A model generated the notes under the pieces. The model saw only the letters and a list, made by a program, of their open reading frames with translations, made no database searches and had not been told where the DNA came from. Position numbers and translations under genes: made by a program. 64,000 bases of DNA from Labrys sp. WJW (GTDB taxonomy: Bacteria > Pseudomonadota > Alphaproteobacteria > Rhizobiales > Labraceae): the NCBI RefSeq assembly GCF_001676615.1, contig NZ_LYXZ01000051.1, forward strand, positions 1 to 64,000, written 5' to 3'. Positions 38,647-46,102 of this stretch are shown here, one piece after another (position 1 is the first letter of the stretch; each line of letters begins with the position of its first letter).

Positions 38647-39492
38647 TCAGGCATCCAGCACAGCCGAAGAGAACCAAAGATCGGGATAGACGGCGATCGC
38701 GCTCTCATCCGGAGCCTTCGCAGTAGTAAGCCAAAGCGAGCGTATGGCCGAGACTTCACGAGAGGAGCGCGGCGCACGAATCGTTCGGATTTCGCGCGAC
38801 GCTCCGGTGCAGGGAATGAACCAGGACGACATCAGGGGCCTGACGGCGAAGCCGGCGCCGCTGGCATCCACCCGCAGGGCAAGGCCGATCTCCTCGCGTG
38901 GACGCCAGGGGAGGATCAGGCGACCGCCGGGCTGCAGTGCGGCAAGCCAGGCAAGCGGCGGGGCGACCACGCCGGCATTGACATAGATGAGGTCGGAGGG
39001 CGGCAAGGCGACGCGCGTGGCATCGGCACGAATCACGCTCACGCCTTCGAACGGCTTGAGGTTGCGCCTTGCCTGCTCGGCGAGATCCTCCTCGATCTCG
39101 AATGCCGTTACATGTCCGCCAGGCAATGTCAGCACCGATAATATGGCGGTGTAATACCCCAGGCCGGCCCCGATATGGCTGACCCTCTCCCCTGCCCTGG
39201 GAGCCACCGCGCCCAGCCATGCCGCATGCAAGGACGGCTCGCCCGTATTGATCTGCTTGTCCGCCTTCAAGGCAACCAGGCGATTCCTGTAGAGGTGGAT
39301 CGGGTCGGCATCCGGTGTCTCGACATAACCGCCATGATGGGTCATCAGCCAGGGGCCGGGCGGCAGGAAGGCTTCGCGCGGCACGAGTTCGAACGCCCTC
39401 TCGATGCGCGGGTCCCCCGATCCGCTTTCCTTCAGCATCGACCTGGCAAAATCACGACGTGCCTGCTCCAGCGCGGCCCTCTCGCTGGCCAT
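38647..39492 (-). CDS. Protein-L-isoaspartate O-methyltransferase family protein
   Basis: A 281-residue SAM-dependent methyltransferase. Residues RIERAFELVPREAFLPPG and PSLHAAWLGAVAPRAGERVSHIGAGLGYYTAILS match the Pcm family, with the SAM motif HIGAGLGYYTA in place of the usual EIGTGSGYQ. VTAFEIEEDLAEQARRNL and LIYVNAGV continue the Rossmann fold. The C-terminal extension is longer than in E. coli Pcm, and the active-site details differ, so substrate repair of isoaspartate is likely but not certain. It is the last chromosomal gene before the prophage. Confidence 0.82.
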   Translation of the reverse strand: MASERAALEQARRDFARSMLKESGSGDPRIERAFELVPREAFLPPGPWLMTHHGGYVETPDADPIHLYRNRLVALKADKQINTGEPSLHAAWLGAVAPRAGERVSHIGAGLGYYTAILSVLTLPGGHVTAFEIEEDLAEQARRNLKPFEGVSVIRADATRVALPPSDLIYVNAGVVAPPLAWLAALQPGGRLILPWRPREEIGLALRVDASGAGFAVRPLMSSWFIPCTGASREIRTIRAPRSSREVSAIRSLWLTTAKAPDESAIAVYPDLWFSSAVLDA

Positions 39493-39621
39493 GATGTCCC
39501 TACCTGCTCTGATCCCGTTGCAAAATCTAACATTCTTTGTGCAGATGGGCTTGCAGATAGTGCGAGCTGGATCCCGGATCGGGACAACCAGCCGTTTCAT
39601 CGACAATGTCAGGAAAATCAG

Positions 39622-39667
39622 TGGTGAGCTCGGTGGGATTCGAACCCACGACCCCATGATTAAAAGT
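39622..39667 (-). other. Prophage attachment site: displaced 3' half of tRNA-Lys(TTT)
   Basis: Read on the minus strand, these 46 bases are a tRNA from position 31 to the end: anticodon loop CTTTTAA (anticodon TTT), TCATG as the 3' side of the anticodon stem, GTGGG-TTCGAAT-CCCAC T-arm, CGAGCTC acceptor strand, discriminator A and CCA. Upstream (39668 on) the sequence is AT-rich and does not continue the tRNA. The 5' half and a phage-borne copy of this 3' half should lie at the other prophage end. Confidence 0.88.
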
Positions 39668-39749
39668 TATAGTGAAGTATAGTAAAATCAATTACTTACA
39701 GGGGATGAGTGTACGACCTTAGCCAAAAAGCGCTGAAAGTCGCACGCTA

Positions 39750-40025
39750 CTAGAATGATCGGCCAGGCCGGATGAGATCGGCCATGTTGATCATATCATT
39801 ATCGAGCGGTCTCTTATCGCCAATGATGGTCAGGCCGCCGACAATGCACATGGCGCGCCTCGGCAGTGGCCTCGCCTCGCGCTTGGCGGTGAGATCCGGC
39901 AAGAGCTCGCGCTGCATCTCCATGTAGATCTCGATCGGCAACGTCACCGCCACCTGGCTCACTGCGCCGTTCATTTTCTCGACGGCGTTGCCGAGCCGTA
40001 CGATTGCATCAACCAGTTCACTCAC
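39750..40025 (-). CDS. Hypothetical phage protein next to integrase
   Basis: A 91-residue protein, not recognised. The N-terminal half (residues 1-30) is helical and rich in Val/Asn. CIVGGLTIIGDKRP forms a short hydrophobic C-terminal strand. Its start codon overlaps the integrase stop by four bases (ATGA), so it is translated with the integrase and may affect recombination direction. It is the outermost prophage gene at this end. Confidence 0.6.
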   Translation of the reverse strand: MSELVDAIVRLGNAVEKMNGAVSQVAVTLPIEIYMEMQRELLPDLTAKREARPLPRRAMCIVGGLTIIGDKRPLDNDMINMADLIRPGRSF

Positions 40026-41296
40026 TTCTTGCTCTCCCCTTCGACCTGGCCGTCATGCCAGCTGATCACCTTGGCGATCGCCTGGTCGGCGAGCTCGCGA
40101 TGGTGTGACAGGTAGTGTTTCAGGATGGCATAGACGCTCGCCTCGCTGTGGCCGGTGATGGCGCAGATCTGCGGCACGGTGCAGCCGGCGCGGGCAAGCC
40201 AGGTCACGGCCGTGTCGCGCAGGTCCTGGTCGCGCGGAAGGCCCGTGTCGCTGCTGTCGAGCGCCGGCATGGGCTCGACCAGCCAGCTGCCATCCTGCGC
40301 CCTGACGCCGTCGACGGCGGCGTTGCGCACCTCGGCGAAGACATGGCGGTACCAGTCCGGCTTCCACGGCTCGCGCGTGCGCTCGTCGACCAGGGTGTGC
40401 AGTGGCTTGACCTTCCATTCCTCGCGCCTGGCGCGGGCGGCGGCGAGGCGCGCGGCCAGCGCCGGCGCCTCGGGGATCTCGACGATCGCCTTCGTCTTGG
40501 ACTGGCGGAAGACGCGGCGGCCGTCGATCAGGCCGAGGTCGATCAGCTGCAGGCGGTCGGCCTGGCGCTGGCCGGTCCAGACGCCGAGCAGCACGCTGTC
40601 GCCGATCTCGGGGCGGCCCATGCTGTCGGCCGCCTTCACCAGGTGGTCTACCTCGGCCGGCGTCAAGGCGCGCACGCGCGGCGGCGGCGTCTGCAGGCCG
40701 AGGCCCTTGCAGGGATTGGCGACGAAGCCGACCTTGCCTCGCTTCATGCCCCATGAAATGGCGGCCGAGAGCGTGGCCAGCACGCCGCGCGCCGTCGACA
40801 GTCCGGTGTCGCGCCACAGATCTTCATAGAGGCCGTAGCAGATCGGGCCGGTGAGCGCGGCGACGGGCGAGACGAAAAGCTCGCCGTCCTGGCGCTGCAG
40901 GGCGTCGCGCTTGTAGCCGTAATCCTTGATGGTGGCTGAAGACAGGCCCTTCTCGTTGCGCTTGCCGTCGACGACGGCCTCGCCTTTCAGGCGGGGCGAC
41001 GCGAACCAATCCTTGAACAAATCCTCGACGCTGTAGACGCGGCGGCCCTGCATGGGCTTGAGGCGCTTGCCGGCGGCCTTGTCCCTGCGGCGCTGCTCGA
41101 TCTCGCCCACGCGTGCGGAAACCCATGCCAGGGTTTCTTCCTGCGTGAACCAGGCGCCCGTCTTGCCGTGGCGCAGATCCTCGCCCTTGTAGCCGAGCCG
41201 GCGCAGTTTCGGCCCCGGATTGAAGCGGGGCCGGCCGTCGCGCCAGCTGACATGCGGGATCGAAATGCGGATGGCGACCTTGGGTGATTCAGCCAT
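40022..41296 (-). CDS. int: Tyrosine-type site-specific integrase
   Basis: A 424-residue phage integrase. The catalytic domain shows the first Arg in WTGQRQADRLQL, an (H/Q)xLR box in DQDLRDTAVTWLARAG, a His in ITGHSEASVYAILKHYL and a Tyr in that last stretch as likely nucleophile. The N-terminal part is an arm-binding/core-binding region. ATG 41296 has GGAG 8 bases upstream; the open frame to 41428 has no such support and is not integrase-like. It should recombine attP with the tRNA-Lys 3' end a few hundred bases away. Confidence 0.93.
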   Translation of the reverse strand: MAESPKVAIRISIPHVSWRDGRPRFNPGPKLRRLGYKGEDLRHGKTGAWFTQEETLAWVSARVGEIEQRRRDKAAGKRLKPMQGRRVYSVEDLFKDWFASPRLKGEAVVDGKRNEKGLSSATIKDYGYKRDALQRQDGELFVSPVAALTGPICYGLYEDLWRDTGLSTARGVLATLSAAISWGMKRGKVGFVANPCKGLGLQTPPPRVRALTPAEVDHLVKAADSMGRPEIGDSVLLGVWTGQRQADRLQLIDLGLIDGRRVFRQSKTKAIVEIPEAPALAARLAAARARREEWKVKPLHTLVDERTREPWKPDWYRHVFAEVRNAAVDGVRAQDGSWLVEPMPALDSSDTGLPRDQDLRDTAVTWLARAGCTVPQICAITGHSEASVYAILKHYLSHHRELADQAIAKVISWHDGQVEGESKK

Positions 41297-41300
41297 GGTG

Positions 41301-41576
41301 CTACTCCTTCGCGCGCGAGTGTGAATCGCCGCATTCCAGCTTGGCAAGCTGGGGCATGAAGCCGCGCAGGCGGGCGACATCAAGGCCGGCCGGCGTGAGG
41401 CGGGCCAACATGTCCGTCGAGTGGACATAGCCCCCCCGCACCAGGGACTTGACCGTCTGACCGGCGAAGAACGGCCCGTAGCGGCTGCGGCTCCAGCGGT
41501 TGTTGGGAAAGAGGCGCATGGGGCCGAGCGATATCTCGCGCAGGGCGTCGGTTTGGGTCTTGGAAAGCTCGATCAT
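41301..41576 (-). CDS. Small phage protein, possible winged-helix
   Basis: A 91-residue protein starting MIELSKTQTDALREISL. The pattern of helices followed by GQTVKSLVRGGYVHSTDM and LTPAGLDVARL resembles a small winged-helix (MarR/PadR-like) domain, where a wing precedes 'LTPAG'. Function is unknown. ATG overlaps the upstream gene's stop; integrase follows after 4 bases. Confidence 0.6.
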   Translation of the reverse strand: MIELSKTQTDALREISLGPMRLFPNNRWSRSRYGPFFAGQTVKSLVRGGYVHSTDMLARLTPAGLDVARLRGFMPQLAKLECGDSHSRAKE

Positions 41577-42004
41577 GTCGCACCGCCTTGGCGGTCGAGC
41601 CGCTCGATCTCGGCCAGGATCAGGGCGCCGGCCTTTATGAGGCGCTTGCGAGGATCCGGTTCTGGTTTCAGCGTCCATCCGCATGCGATTTTAAGGTCCA
41701 TATGGAGGCCGATGAAATCATCCTGATCTACGAGCTTATGGCCGCCAACCTCTGCCTCATAGGGGATGGCATAGAGTGCAGCCGCGAGGGCAAGCTCACC
41801 ACTCTTATGGCTATCATCGTGTGCTCGGGTGTAGCCTTCTGCCTCGACCTGGCGCCGGCGTTCGTCCAGCACGTCGATCGCGGCGCGGCTGAGCAGGGGC
41901 GCCTGGACATGGCCCAGCCGGATATGCTCCTGCCATTGGGCTTCGCTCATCTGGCCTGACAGGTAGCAGGCGCGCAGGGCTTGCGGATCCAGGTTGACTG
42001 TCAT
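41573..42004 (-). CDS. Conserved phage protein of unknown function
   Basis: A 143-residue protein. The central DVLDERRRQVEAEGYTRAHD, then GELALAAALYA, is a pattern I associate with hypothetical proteins in many phages of proteobacteria, but no function is established. The C-terminus PRKRLIKAGALILAEIERLDR is helical. Four-base overlaps join it to both neighbours in the leftward operon. Its middle part is less GC-rich than average. Confidence 0.65.
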   Translation of the reverse strand: MTVNLDPQALRACYLSGQMSEAQWQEHIRLGHVQAPLLSRAAIDVLDERRRQVEAEGYTRAHDDSHKSGELALAAALYAIPYEAEVGGHKLVDQDDFIGLHMDLKIACGWTLKPEPDPRKRLIKAGALILAEIERLDRQGGAT

Positions 42005-42171
42005 TGCAGCCACTCCCGCACGGCGCCGCCGTCGATGCGCTCTTCGAGGATCTTGCGCAGGTCGCAGAGATCCTCGAGCCGGCGCTCGAGCGAGGCGATC
42101 AGGCCATCGAGGCAGATGAGCTCGAGGCGGGTCAATTCCCCTTCGGCGGGCTTCTTGTCAGTTCTGGACAT
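42001..42171 (-). CDS. 56-residue coiled-coil-like phage protein
   Basis: Starts MSRTDKKPAEGELTRLEL and continues as a charged helix (LIASLERRLEDLCDLRKILEERI) likely to form a coiled coil. No family is recognised. The frame is open upstream to 42399, but that part is out of phase with the real gene at 42158-42427. Overlaps with both neighbours fit a coupled operon. Confidence 0.55.
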   Translation of the reverse strand: MSRTDKKPAEGELTRLELICLDGLIASLERRLEDLCDLRKILEERIDGGAVREWLQ

Positions 42172-42427
42172 AGCGCGCCTCCAGCAGCTTGCGGGCCTGC
42201 GCGACCGGATCGCGGGCGTCGGCCGCCTCGGGCTCGATCGCCGGCGCCTCCTGCCCTCCCCGCGCGAACCAGGCCTCGACCAGGGCGCGCGAGAACTTGT
42301 TGACCATGCCCGGCAGCGGCCGGGGGAAGCCGTGGTGTTCAGCCAGCAGCCGCGCCTTGCGGGCGGCGTGGCGCTCCTGCACGCCGAATTCGGCGGCAAT
42401 CTCTTTCAATGTGATGACGTTCTGCAT
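42158..42427 (-). CDS. Excisionase-like helix-turn-helix protein
   Basis: An 89-residue protein. MQNVITLKEIAAEFGVQERHAARKARLLAE is a helix-turn-helix of the MerR/AlpA/excisionase kind, and RPLPGMVNKFSRALVEAWFARGG continues with the wing and 'insertion' pattern typical of Xis/AlpA proteins. It is the first gene of the leftward operon that ends with the integrase, a normal place for an excisionase. Identity is inferred from fold and place. Confidence 0.6.
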   Translation of the reverse strand: MQNVITLKEIAAEFGVQERHAARKARLLAEHHGFPRPLPGMVNKFSRALVEAWFARGGQEAPAIEPEAADARDPVAQARKLLEARYVQN

Positions 42428-42451
42428 GTGCGACCTCTCGCATGACGATGC

Positions 42452-42503
42452 GCACAAGAATGTGCACAAATGCGAAAAAGTCAATGCACATCCTATGCAG
42501 CAC
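42452..42503. promoter_or_regulatory. Putative repressor operators before the excisionase-integrase operon
   Basis: GCACAAGAATGTGC (42452-42465) is a GCACA-N4-TGTGC dyad. ATGCACATCCTATGCAGCAC (42484-42503) overlaps the 3' end of the repressor gene and repeats, with a 2-base insertion, the sequence at 43144-43161 in front of the repressor. These sites could control the leftward operon. Confidence 0.6.
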
Positions 42504-43104
42504 GGATGCGCATGCTCCTGGTCACGACTCCCATGATCGCAACGCGCTCGCCGTCGACATAGAGCGGGCGGTCGGAAGCCGTCGGATCCATGGTCTTCGT
42601 GGTCAAGTGCGGCGCTTCGTAGTATCGCACCTTGGTTTCGGCGTTTCCGGCTTCGAGATTGTAGACTTGCGCGATGACCACATCGCCGCTTCTCGGCGTT
42701 ATGCTTTGGTCGATCGTAACAATATCGCCCGGCATGTAGCCATGAAGTTCCAGCGCTCTACTGCCAATTACCCAATCGGAAAGGTTAGGATCGTTGCGAC
42801 CAGCCTGCACAGTTTCCCCATGGTAGGGCACTGCTTCCCCTTCGGAAAATCCGGGCGGTTCCACAACGTCAGTTGGTGCTGGGATACCAAAGGCATCGGC
42901 AATCTGCCGAACCTTCAAAGCTGAAGGCGTGTCGGACCGGTCGCTGTCGAACCATCTGTAGATGGTCGAATGGCTGAAGCCGGCGCGCTTGGCGATCTCC
43001 TGGCGCGTCACGCGGAAGCGCCTTTCGATGCCCTCAATCCAGGCTTGTACGCGCTGGCGCTCGAATAGCGCCTGCTCTGAAAGAGCTCTTTTTGTCTGCT
43101 GCAT
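42493..43104 (-). CDS. Phage repressor (HTH + S24/LexA-like C-terminal domain)
   Basis: A 203-residue CI-type repressor. The helix-turn-helix is VTRQEIAKRAGFSHSTIYRW (residues ~29-48), and a C-terminal LexA/S24-like beta domain has GYMPGDIVTIDQ and SGDVVIAQVY, with a Lys in ETKVRYY. The usual SM-P nucleophile motif is not plain (SRALELHGYMPGD instead), so self-cleavage is uncertain. ATG 43104 follows GGAG; the frame opens at 43200 inside the operator region. It is transcribed away from the Cro-like gene. Confidence 0.85.
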   Translation of the reverse strand: MQQTKRALSEQALFERQRVQAWIEGIERRFRVTRQEIAKRAGFSHSTIYRWFDSDRSDTPSALKVRQIADAFGIPAPTDVVEPPGFSEGEAVPYHGETVQAGRNDPNLSDWVIGSRALELHGYMPGDIVTIDQSITPRSGDVVIAQVYNLEAGNAETKVRYYEAPHLTTKTMDPTASDRPLYVDGERVAIMGVVTRSMRIRAA

Positions 43105-43144
43105 TGCAAAAGGTCTCCAGGGTATCCCCGGCGTTACCCCCTGA

Positions 43145-43234
43145 TGCACATTATGCAGCACGTAATTGATCCCTGGATTGCGCAAGTCTGCTATTGACAC
43201 GGCGGACTATGCACATGATCGTGCACATTATGCA
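43145..43234. promoter_or_regulatory. Immunity-switch operators between repressor and Cro-like genes
   Basis: The 13-mer TGCACATTATGCA occurs exactly at 43145-43157 and 43222-43234. Between them is TGCACATGATCGTGCA (43210-43225), an imperfect dyad sharing three bases with the second copy. A TTGACA-like -35 box lies at 43195-43200. The arrangement resembles the OR region of lambdoid switches. Confidence 0.7.
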
Positions 43235-43463
43235 ACATGTGATTCGCATTCGTGAGATTGAGCGGCAAGCCAGGCAGCTGAATATCAGTCTGCTGGATCT
43301 GTGCCGCCGCTCGGGCGTCTCCTATTCATCGGTGCGACGGTGGGAGCGTGGAACGGTCGAGCCCAAGGTGGGAACGCTGGAGCGCGAGCTCTCGGCACTC
43401 GATGCGGGACTGATCGCGGCGCGCAAGAAAATGCTCGCCGTGCTGGCGGGAGCGGCCGAATGA
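43215..43463 (+). CDS. Cro-like XRE-family regulator
   Basis: An ~82-residue protein with one helix-turn-helix (ISLLDLCRRSGVSYSSVRRWERG), divergent from the repressor, in the position of Cro. The start is uncertain: ATG 43209, 43215, 43230 and GTG 43239 are in frame and all overlap operator sequence; 43215 has GGCGGA 8 bases upstream. Its stop overlaps the next start (ATGA). Confidence 0.75.
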   Translation: MIVHIMQHVIRIREIERQARQLNISLLDLCRRSGVSYSSVRRWERGTVEPKVGTLERELSALDAGLIAARKKMLAVLAGAAE

Positions 43464-44110
43464 ACCGGCTCGCGCAAAGCTCCCGATTGATCGCCACGGC
43501 CATGACCGTAGCCAAGCGCGCGGGTGATTCGCAGTCCAGGCCATGGCTTAACTTAAGCGCGACAACCGAAAAGGGGGTCGCGGTCGAAGTTATCGAGGGC
43601 CTCCGAAAAAATTTTCCTGTCAGTCATTCGAGGCTGGCGGCCGAAGCCGGGGTGAATGTGCGCTGGCTCTATCGTGTTCTCGCCGATCCGGAGCGTGCCT
43701 CCGATGCCTTGATCGGCAAGCTGGCCGATGGGTTGCGGCGCCTCCGCAAGGCGGAAGAGCTCGACGATGTCACCCGCCGCGCCCTGATGGAAGCCTCCTA
43801 CGGCGCCTTCCTGACAGCGATAGCGCCTCGCCTCGGCGTGACGCCAACGCAGGTGTGGGCGGCGGATCCGCGCCGGGGCGCCACGGCCGACAAGCATTGG
43901 CTCGCCTGCAGCCACGTCCGGCAGGCGGCGATCTATCTCGCACACACGATGGTCGGCATTCCCCAACGGGCGATCGCCCGCACCGTCGGCCTGACGGAGG
44001 CAGCCGTATGCCTGGCCTGCCGATCGGTCGAGCAGCGCCGCGACGATCCCAATTTCGACCGCCTGCTCGACCAGGCGGCCCACGACGTCACAGGGAGATG
44101 GACGGTATGA
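43460..44110 (+). CDS. Phage protein with HTH and DnaA-domain-IV-like C-terminus
   Basis: A 216-residue protein. The N-terminal half has a helix-turn-helix-like stretch (SRLAAEAGVNVRWLYRVL). Residues ~154-205, starting RQAAIYLAHTMVGIPQRAIA and continuing TEAAVCLACRSVEQRRDDP, follow the pattern of DnaA domain IV, which reads (R)QxAMYLAR...HTTVxHAxRKIE. This domain binds DnaA boxes. There is no AAA+ ATPase domain. It could start phage replication or block host DnaA sites. Start ATG overlaps the Cro-like stop. Confidence 0.65.
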   Translation: MNRLAQSSRLIATAMTVAKRAGDSQSRPWLNLSATTEKGVAVEVIEGLRKNFPVSHSRLAAEAGVNVRWLYRVLADPERASDALIGKLADGLRRLRKAEELDDVTRRALMEASYGAFLTAIAPRLGVTPTQVWAADPRRGATADKHWLACSHVRQAAIYLAHTMVGIPQRAIARTVGLTEAAVCLACRSVEQRRDDPNFDRLLDQAAHDVTGRWTV

Positions 44111-44418
44111 GCACCTTGGAAAGAGACAAAGCCCGCTACCTCGCTGCCCTGCACGCGATGCAAAGCGGCGTCGCCTTCACGCCGGCAGACCAGCCCATGC
44201 CTGGATTTGTCAGCCGCGAATGCACGCCCAAGCATCTGAGGGTCGGCGTCAATTCTGCCTTGGTCGGATCGGGTGCGCTCCTTCGCGTCCTGATCGCCAA
44301 GGGCATTTGCACCGAAGAGGAATTCACCGCGGCGCTGGCCGACCAGGCCGAAGAGGAAGTCGCCAACTATGAGCGCGAACTGACGGCGCTGCTCGGCAAG
44401 CCGGTGAAACTGGGATGA
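44107..44418 (+). CDS. Hypothetical phage protein, 103 residues
   Basis: Begins MSTLERDKARYLAALHAMQSG and contains HLRVGVNSALVGSGALLRVL and EEEFTAALADQAEEEVANYERE, so it is mostly helical and acidic at the end. I do not recognise it. A Met three codons upstream (44098) is an alternative start. It overlaps both neighbours by four bases. Confidence 0.6.
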   Translation: MSTLERDKARYLAALHAMQSGVAFTPADQPMPGFVSRECTPKHLRVGVNSALVGSGALLRVLIAKGICTEEEFTAALADQAEEEVANYERELTALLGKPVKLG

Positions 44419-44804
44419 GCAGCGCAGCCGCCGTCACCGTCGAACAGTGCCTGCGTGATCGCGTCGCAGAGCTCGAAGAGCTCGTCAGGCAGCAGCAGGA
44501 GGCCTTCGCTCCGACGCTGCAATGGCCGCCCGCCTTCAAGCTCACGGCGACCAAGGCGCGGCTGCTCGCGGCGCTGTTCAAGGCCAATGGCCGGATCGTG
44601 CCGCATTCGAGCCTGCGCTACCTGCTGCCGACCGACAATGGCGGCGATTGGGACGAAAACATCGTCAAGGTCCACATTTCCGGCCTGCGGCAGCGGCTCG
44701 CGCCCTTCGATCTCTTCATCCACACACATTGGGGTGTCGGCTATTCGCTGACCGGTCTCAGCCGTTCGCGCCTGGCTTCGATGCTCGGGGAGCAACAGGT
44801 ATGA
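44415..44804 (+). CDS. Stand-alone OmpR/PhoB-type winged-helix DNA-binding protein
   Basis: A 129-residue protein. A short N-terminal coiled coil (VAELEELVRQQQEAF) leads directly into a Trans_Reg_C winged helix: FKLTATKARLLAALFKANGRIV, then NIVKVHISGLRQRLAPF as recognition helix and HTHWGVGYSLTG as wing. There is no phospho-receiver domain, so control cannot be by the usual phosphorylation. It may control phage or host promoters. Confidence 0.8.
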   Translation: MSSAAAVTVEQCLRDRVAELEELVRQQQEAFAPTLQWPPAFKLTATKARLLAALFKANGRIVPHSSLRYLLPTDNGGDWDENIVKVHISGLRQRLAPFDLFIHTHWGVGYSLTGLSRSRLASMLGEQQV

Positions 44805-44995
44805 AGAACGGCAAGATTGAGCTGGACTTGGTGGAAGGCGATCGCATTGCGATGGCGGTGTCGGATGGCCACAGCGTGGTTTGCACCGCCAGTCTTGATG
44901 AAGAGCAGGCCTTGGTGCTGGCCGAACGGCTGGTGACGGCGGTGGAAGATCTGCGCGAAGCGCGGGCGCGCCAGGCCAAAGGCGCGACGCAATGA
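44801..44995 (+). CDS. Small phage protein, 64 residues
   Basis: MKNGKIELDLVEGDRIAMAV begins a small beta-rich domain followed by a helix (EEQALVLAERLVTAVEDLREARAR). The family is not recognised. The ATGA overlap with the preceding winged-helix gene and with the methyltransferase gene downstream argues that it is expressed. Confidence 0.55.
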   Translation: MKNGKIELDLVEGDRIAMAVSDGHSVVCTASLDEEQALVLAERLVTAVEDLREARARQAKGATQ

Positions 44996-45720
44996 GCCGC
45001 CGCCCGAACCTTGCCGTTGTTGCCAGGCGCAGCGAGCCGCCGGACAGCCTCGATTATTTTCCGACGCCGCCTTGGGCGACGCGCGCCTTCGGGTGGGAAA
45101 TGTCGCAGCGCGGCCTGCTCTCGCGCCAGCACACCATTTTGGAGCCGGCTTGCGGCGAAGGCCATATGGCGGCGGTGCTGCAGGAGTTTATCGACCCCAC
45201 CATCTATGCCTCGGACATCTTTCCCTATGGCTATGGCGAGGTGGCGGATTTCCTCGACGGCGGCGAAAAGCCGGCGGTTGACTGGATCTTCTCCAATCCG
45301 CCCTTCAACCAGGCGCTCGCCTTCGTCGAGACGGCGCTGACGCATCCGGCGGCGCGGGCCCGTGTCGGCGTCGGCATGCTGGTGCGCACGGCCTGGCTGG
45401 AAGGTGGCGAGGTAAGCGGCCGATACGAGTTCTTCCGGCGCTTTCGCCCGGCTTTGATCCTGCAATATGCCGGCCGGGTGCCGATGCACAAAGGCCGTTG
45501 GGAACCGAAGGGCAGGTCTGCCACGGCCTATTGCTGGGTGATCTGGCTGCAGCCCGACAGGCCGCTCGGCGCCTGGCGGCCGACGCTGCAAAGCGGGCCG
45601 CTGTTCGACTGGATCGCGCCGGATATCCGGCGCACCTATGCGCGGCCGGACGATGTCCGCCGCTTCGCCCTGCCGGCCGGCGCCCCGCTCTTCGACGACA
45701 GCGAGGTGCCCTATGCCTGA
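44992..45720 (+). CDS. Phage amino-methyltransferase (DNA N6-adenine or N4-cytosine type)
   Basis: A 242-residue protein. Motif I is ILEPACGEGHMAAVL (residues ~49-63), motif II acidic residue in YASDIFPYG, and motif IV is SNPPFNQ (residues 101-107), the catalytic loop of amino-methylating DNA methylases. No target-recognition domain or restriction partner is beside it, so it is probably an orphan phage methyltransferase for self-protection or for regulation. Confidence 0.85.
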   Translation: MSRRPNLAVVARRSEPPDSLDYFPTPPWATRAFGWEMSQRGLLSRQHTILEPACGEGHMAAVLQEFIDPTIYASDIFPYGYGEVADFLDGGEKPAVDWIFSNPPFNQALAFVETALTHPAARARVGVGMLVRTAWLEGGEVSGRYEFFRRFRPALILQYAGRVPMHKGRWEPKGRSATAYCWVIWLQPDRPLGAWRPTLQSGPLFDWIAPDIRRTYARPDDVRRFALPAGAPLFDDSEVPYA

Positions 45721-46102
45721 CCTGTTCTCGCAATCCCCTCAAGTCGACGCCGGCATGTCCCCCGCCAATGCGTCGCCGGTGGCCGTGGCCTCCTCCCCCA
45801 CGGCCGCCGCTTCTCTCAGGCCGTCGCAGACGACGGCCGGCATTGAAGGGCCGGAGATCCTGACGGAGATCGGCACGGAAATCGAATGGCGGCGCCGCGT
45901 CTACGCCCGCCGTGTCGAGGAAGGGAAGATGACGCAGGCCAGCGCGGATCGAAAGATCCTGATCATGGAGCTGGTGCTCAACCGGCAGAGCTGGATCGAG
46001 AACCATGGCGAGTTCCTGAAAGCCTGCATGCGGCACAAAGGCACGCTGCAGGACTGCATCGACGTGATCGAGGGGCGCGGAAATTTCGAGAAGGGTCCGT
46101 AA
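45713..46102 (+). CDS. Hypothetical phage protein, 129 residues
   Basis: An N-terminal Ser/Pro/Ala-rich region (residues 1-45) precedes a helical, charged domain (EIGTEIEWRRRVYARRVEEG, RKILIMELVLNRQSWIENHG). It is coupled to the methyltransferase gene by 8-base overlap. No function can be given. Confidence 0.6.
   Translation: MPDLFSQSPQVDAGMSPANASPVAVASSPTAAASLRPSQTTAGIEGPEILTEIGTEIEWRRRVYARRVEEGKMTQASADRKILIMELVLNRQSWIENHGEFLKACMRHKGTLQDCIDVIEGRGNFEKGP

Noticed and set aside
39404..39682. 92-codon frame ending GGIRTHDPMIKS
   Set aside because: This is the familiar artefact of translating the reverse complement of a tRNA 3' end; the DNA is the tRNA-Lys attachment scar.
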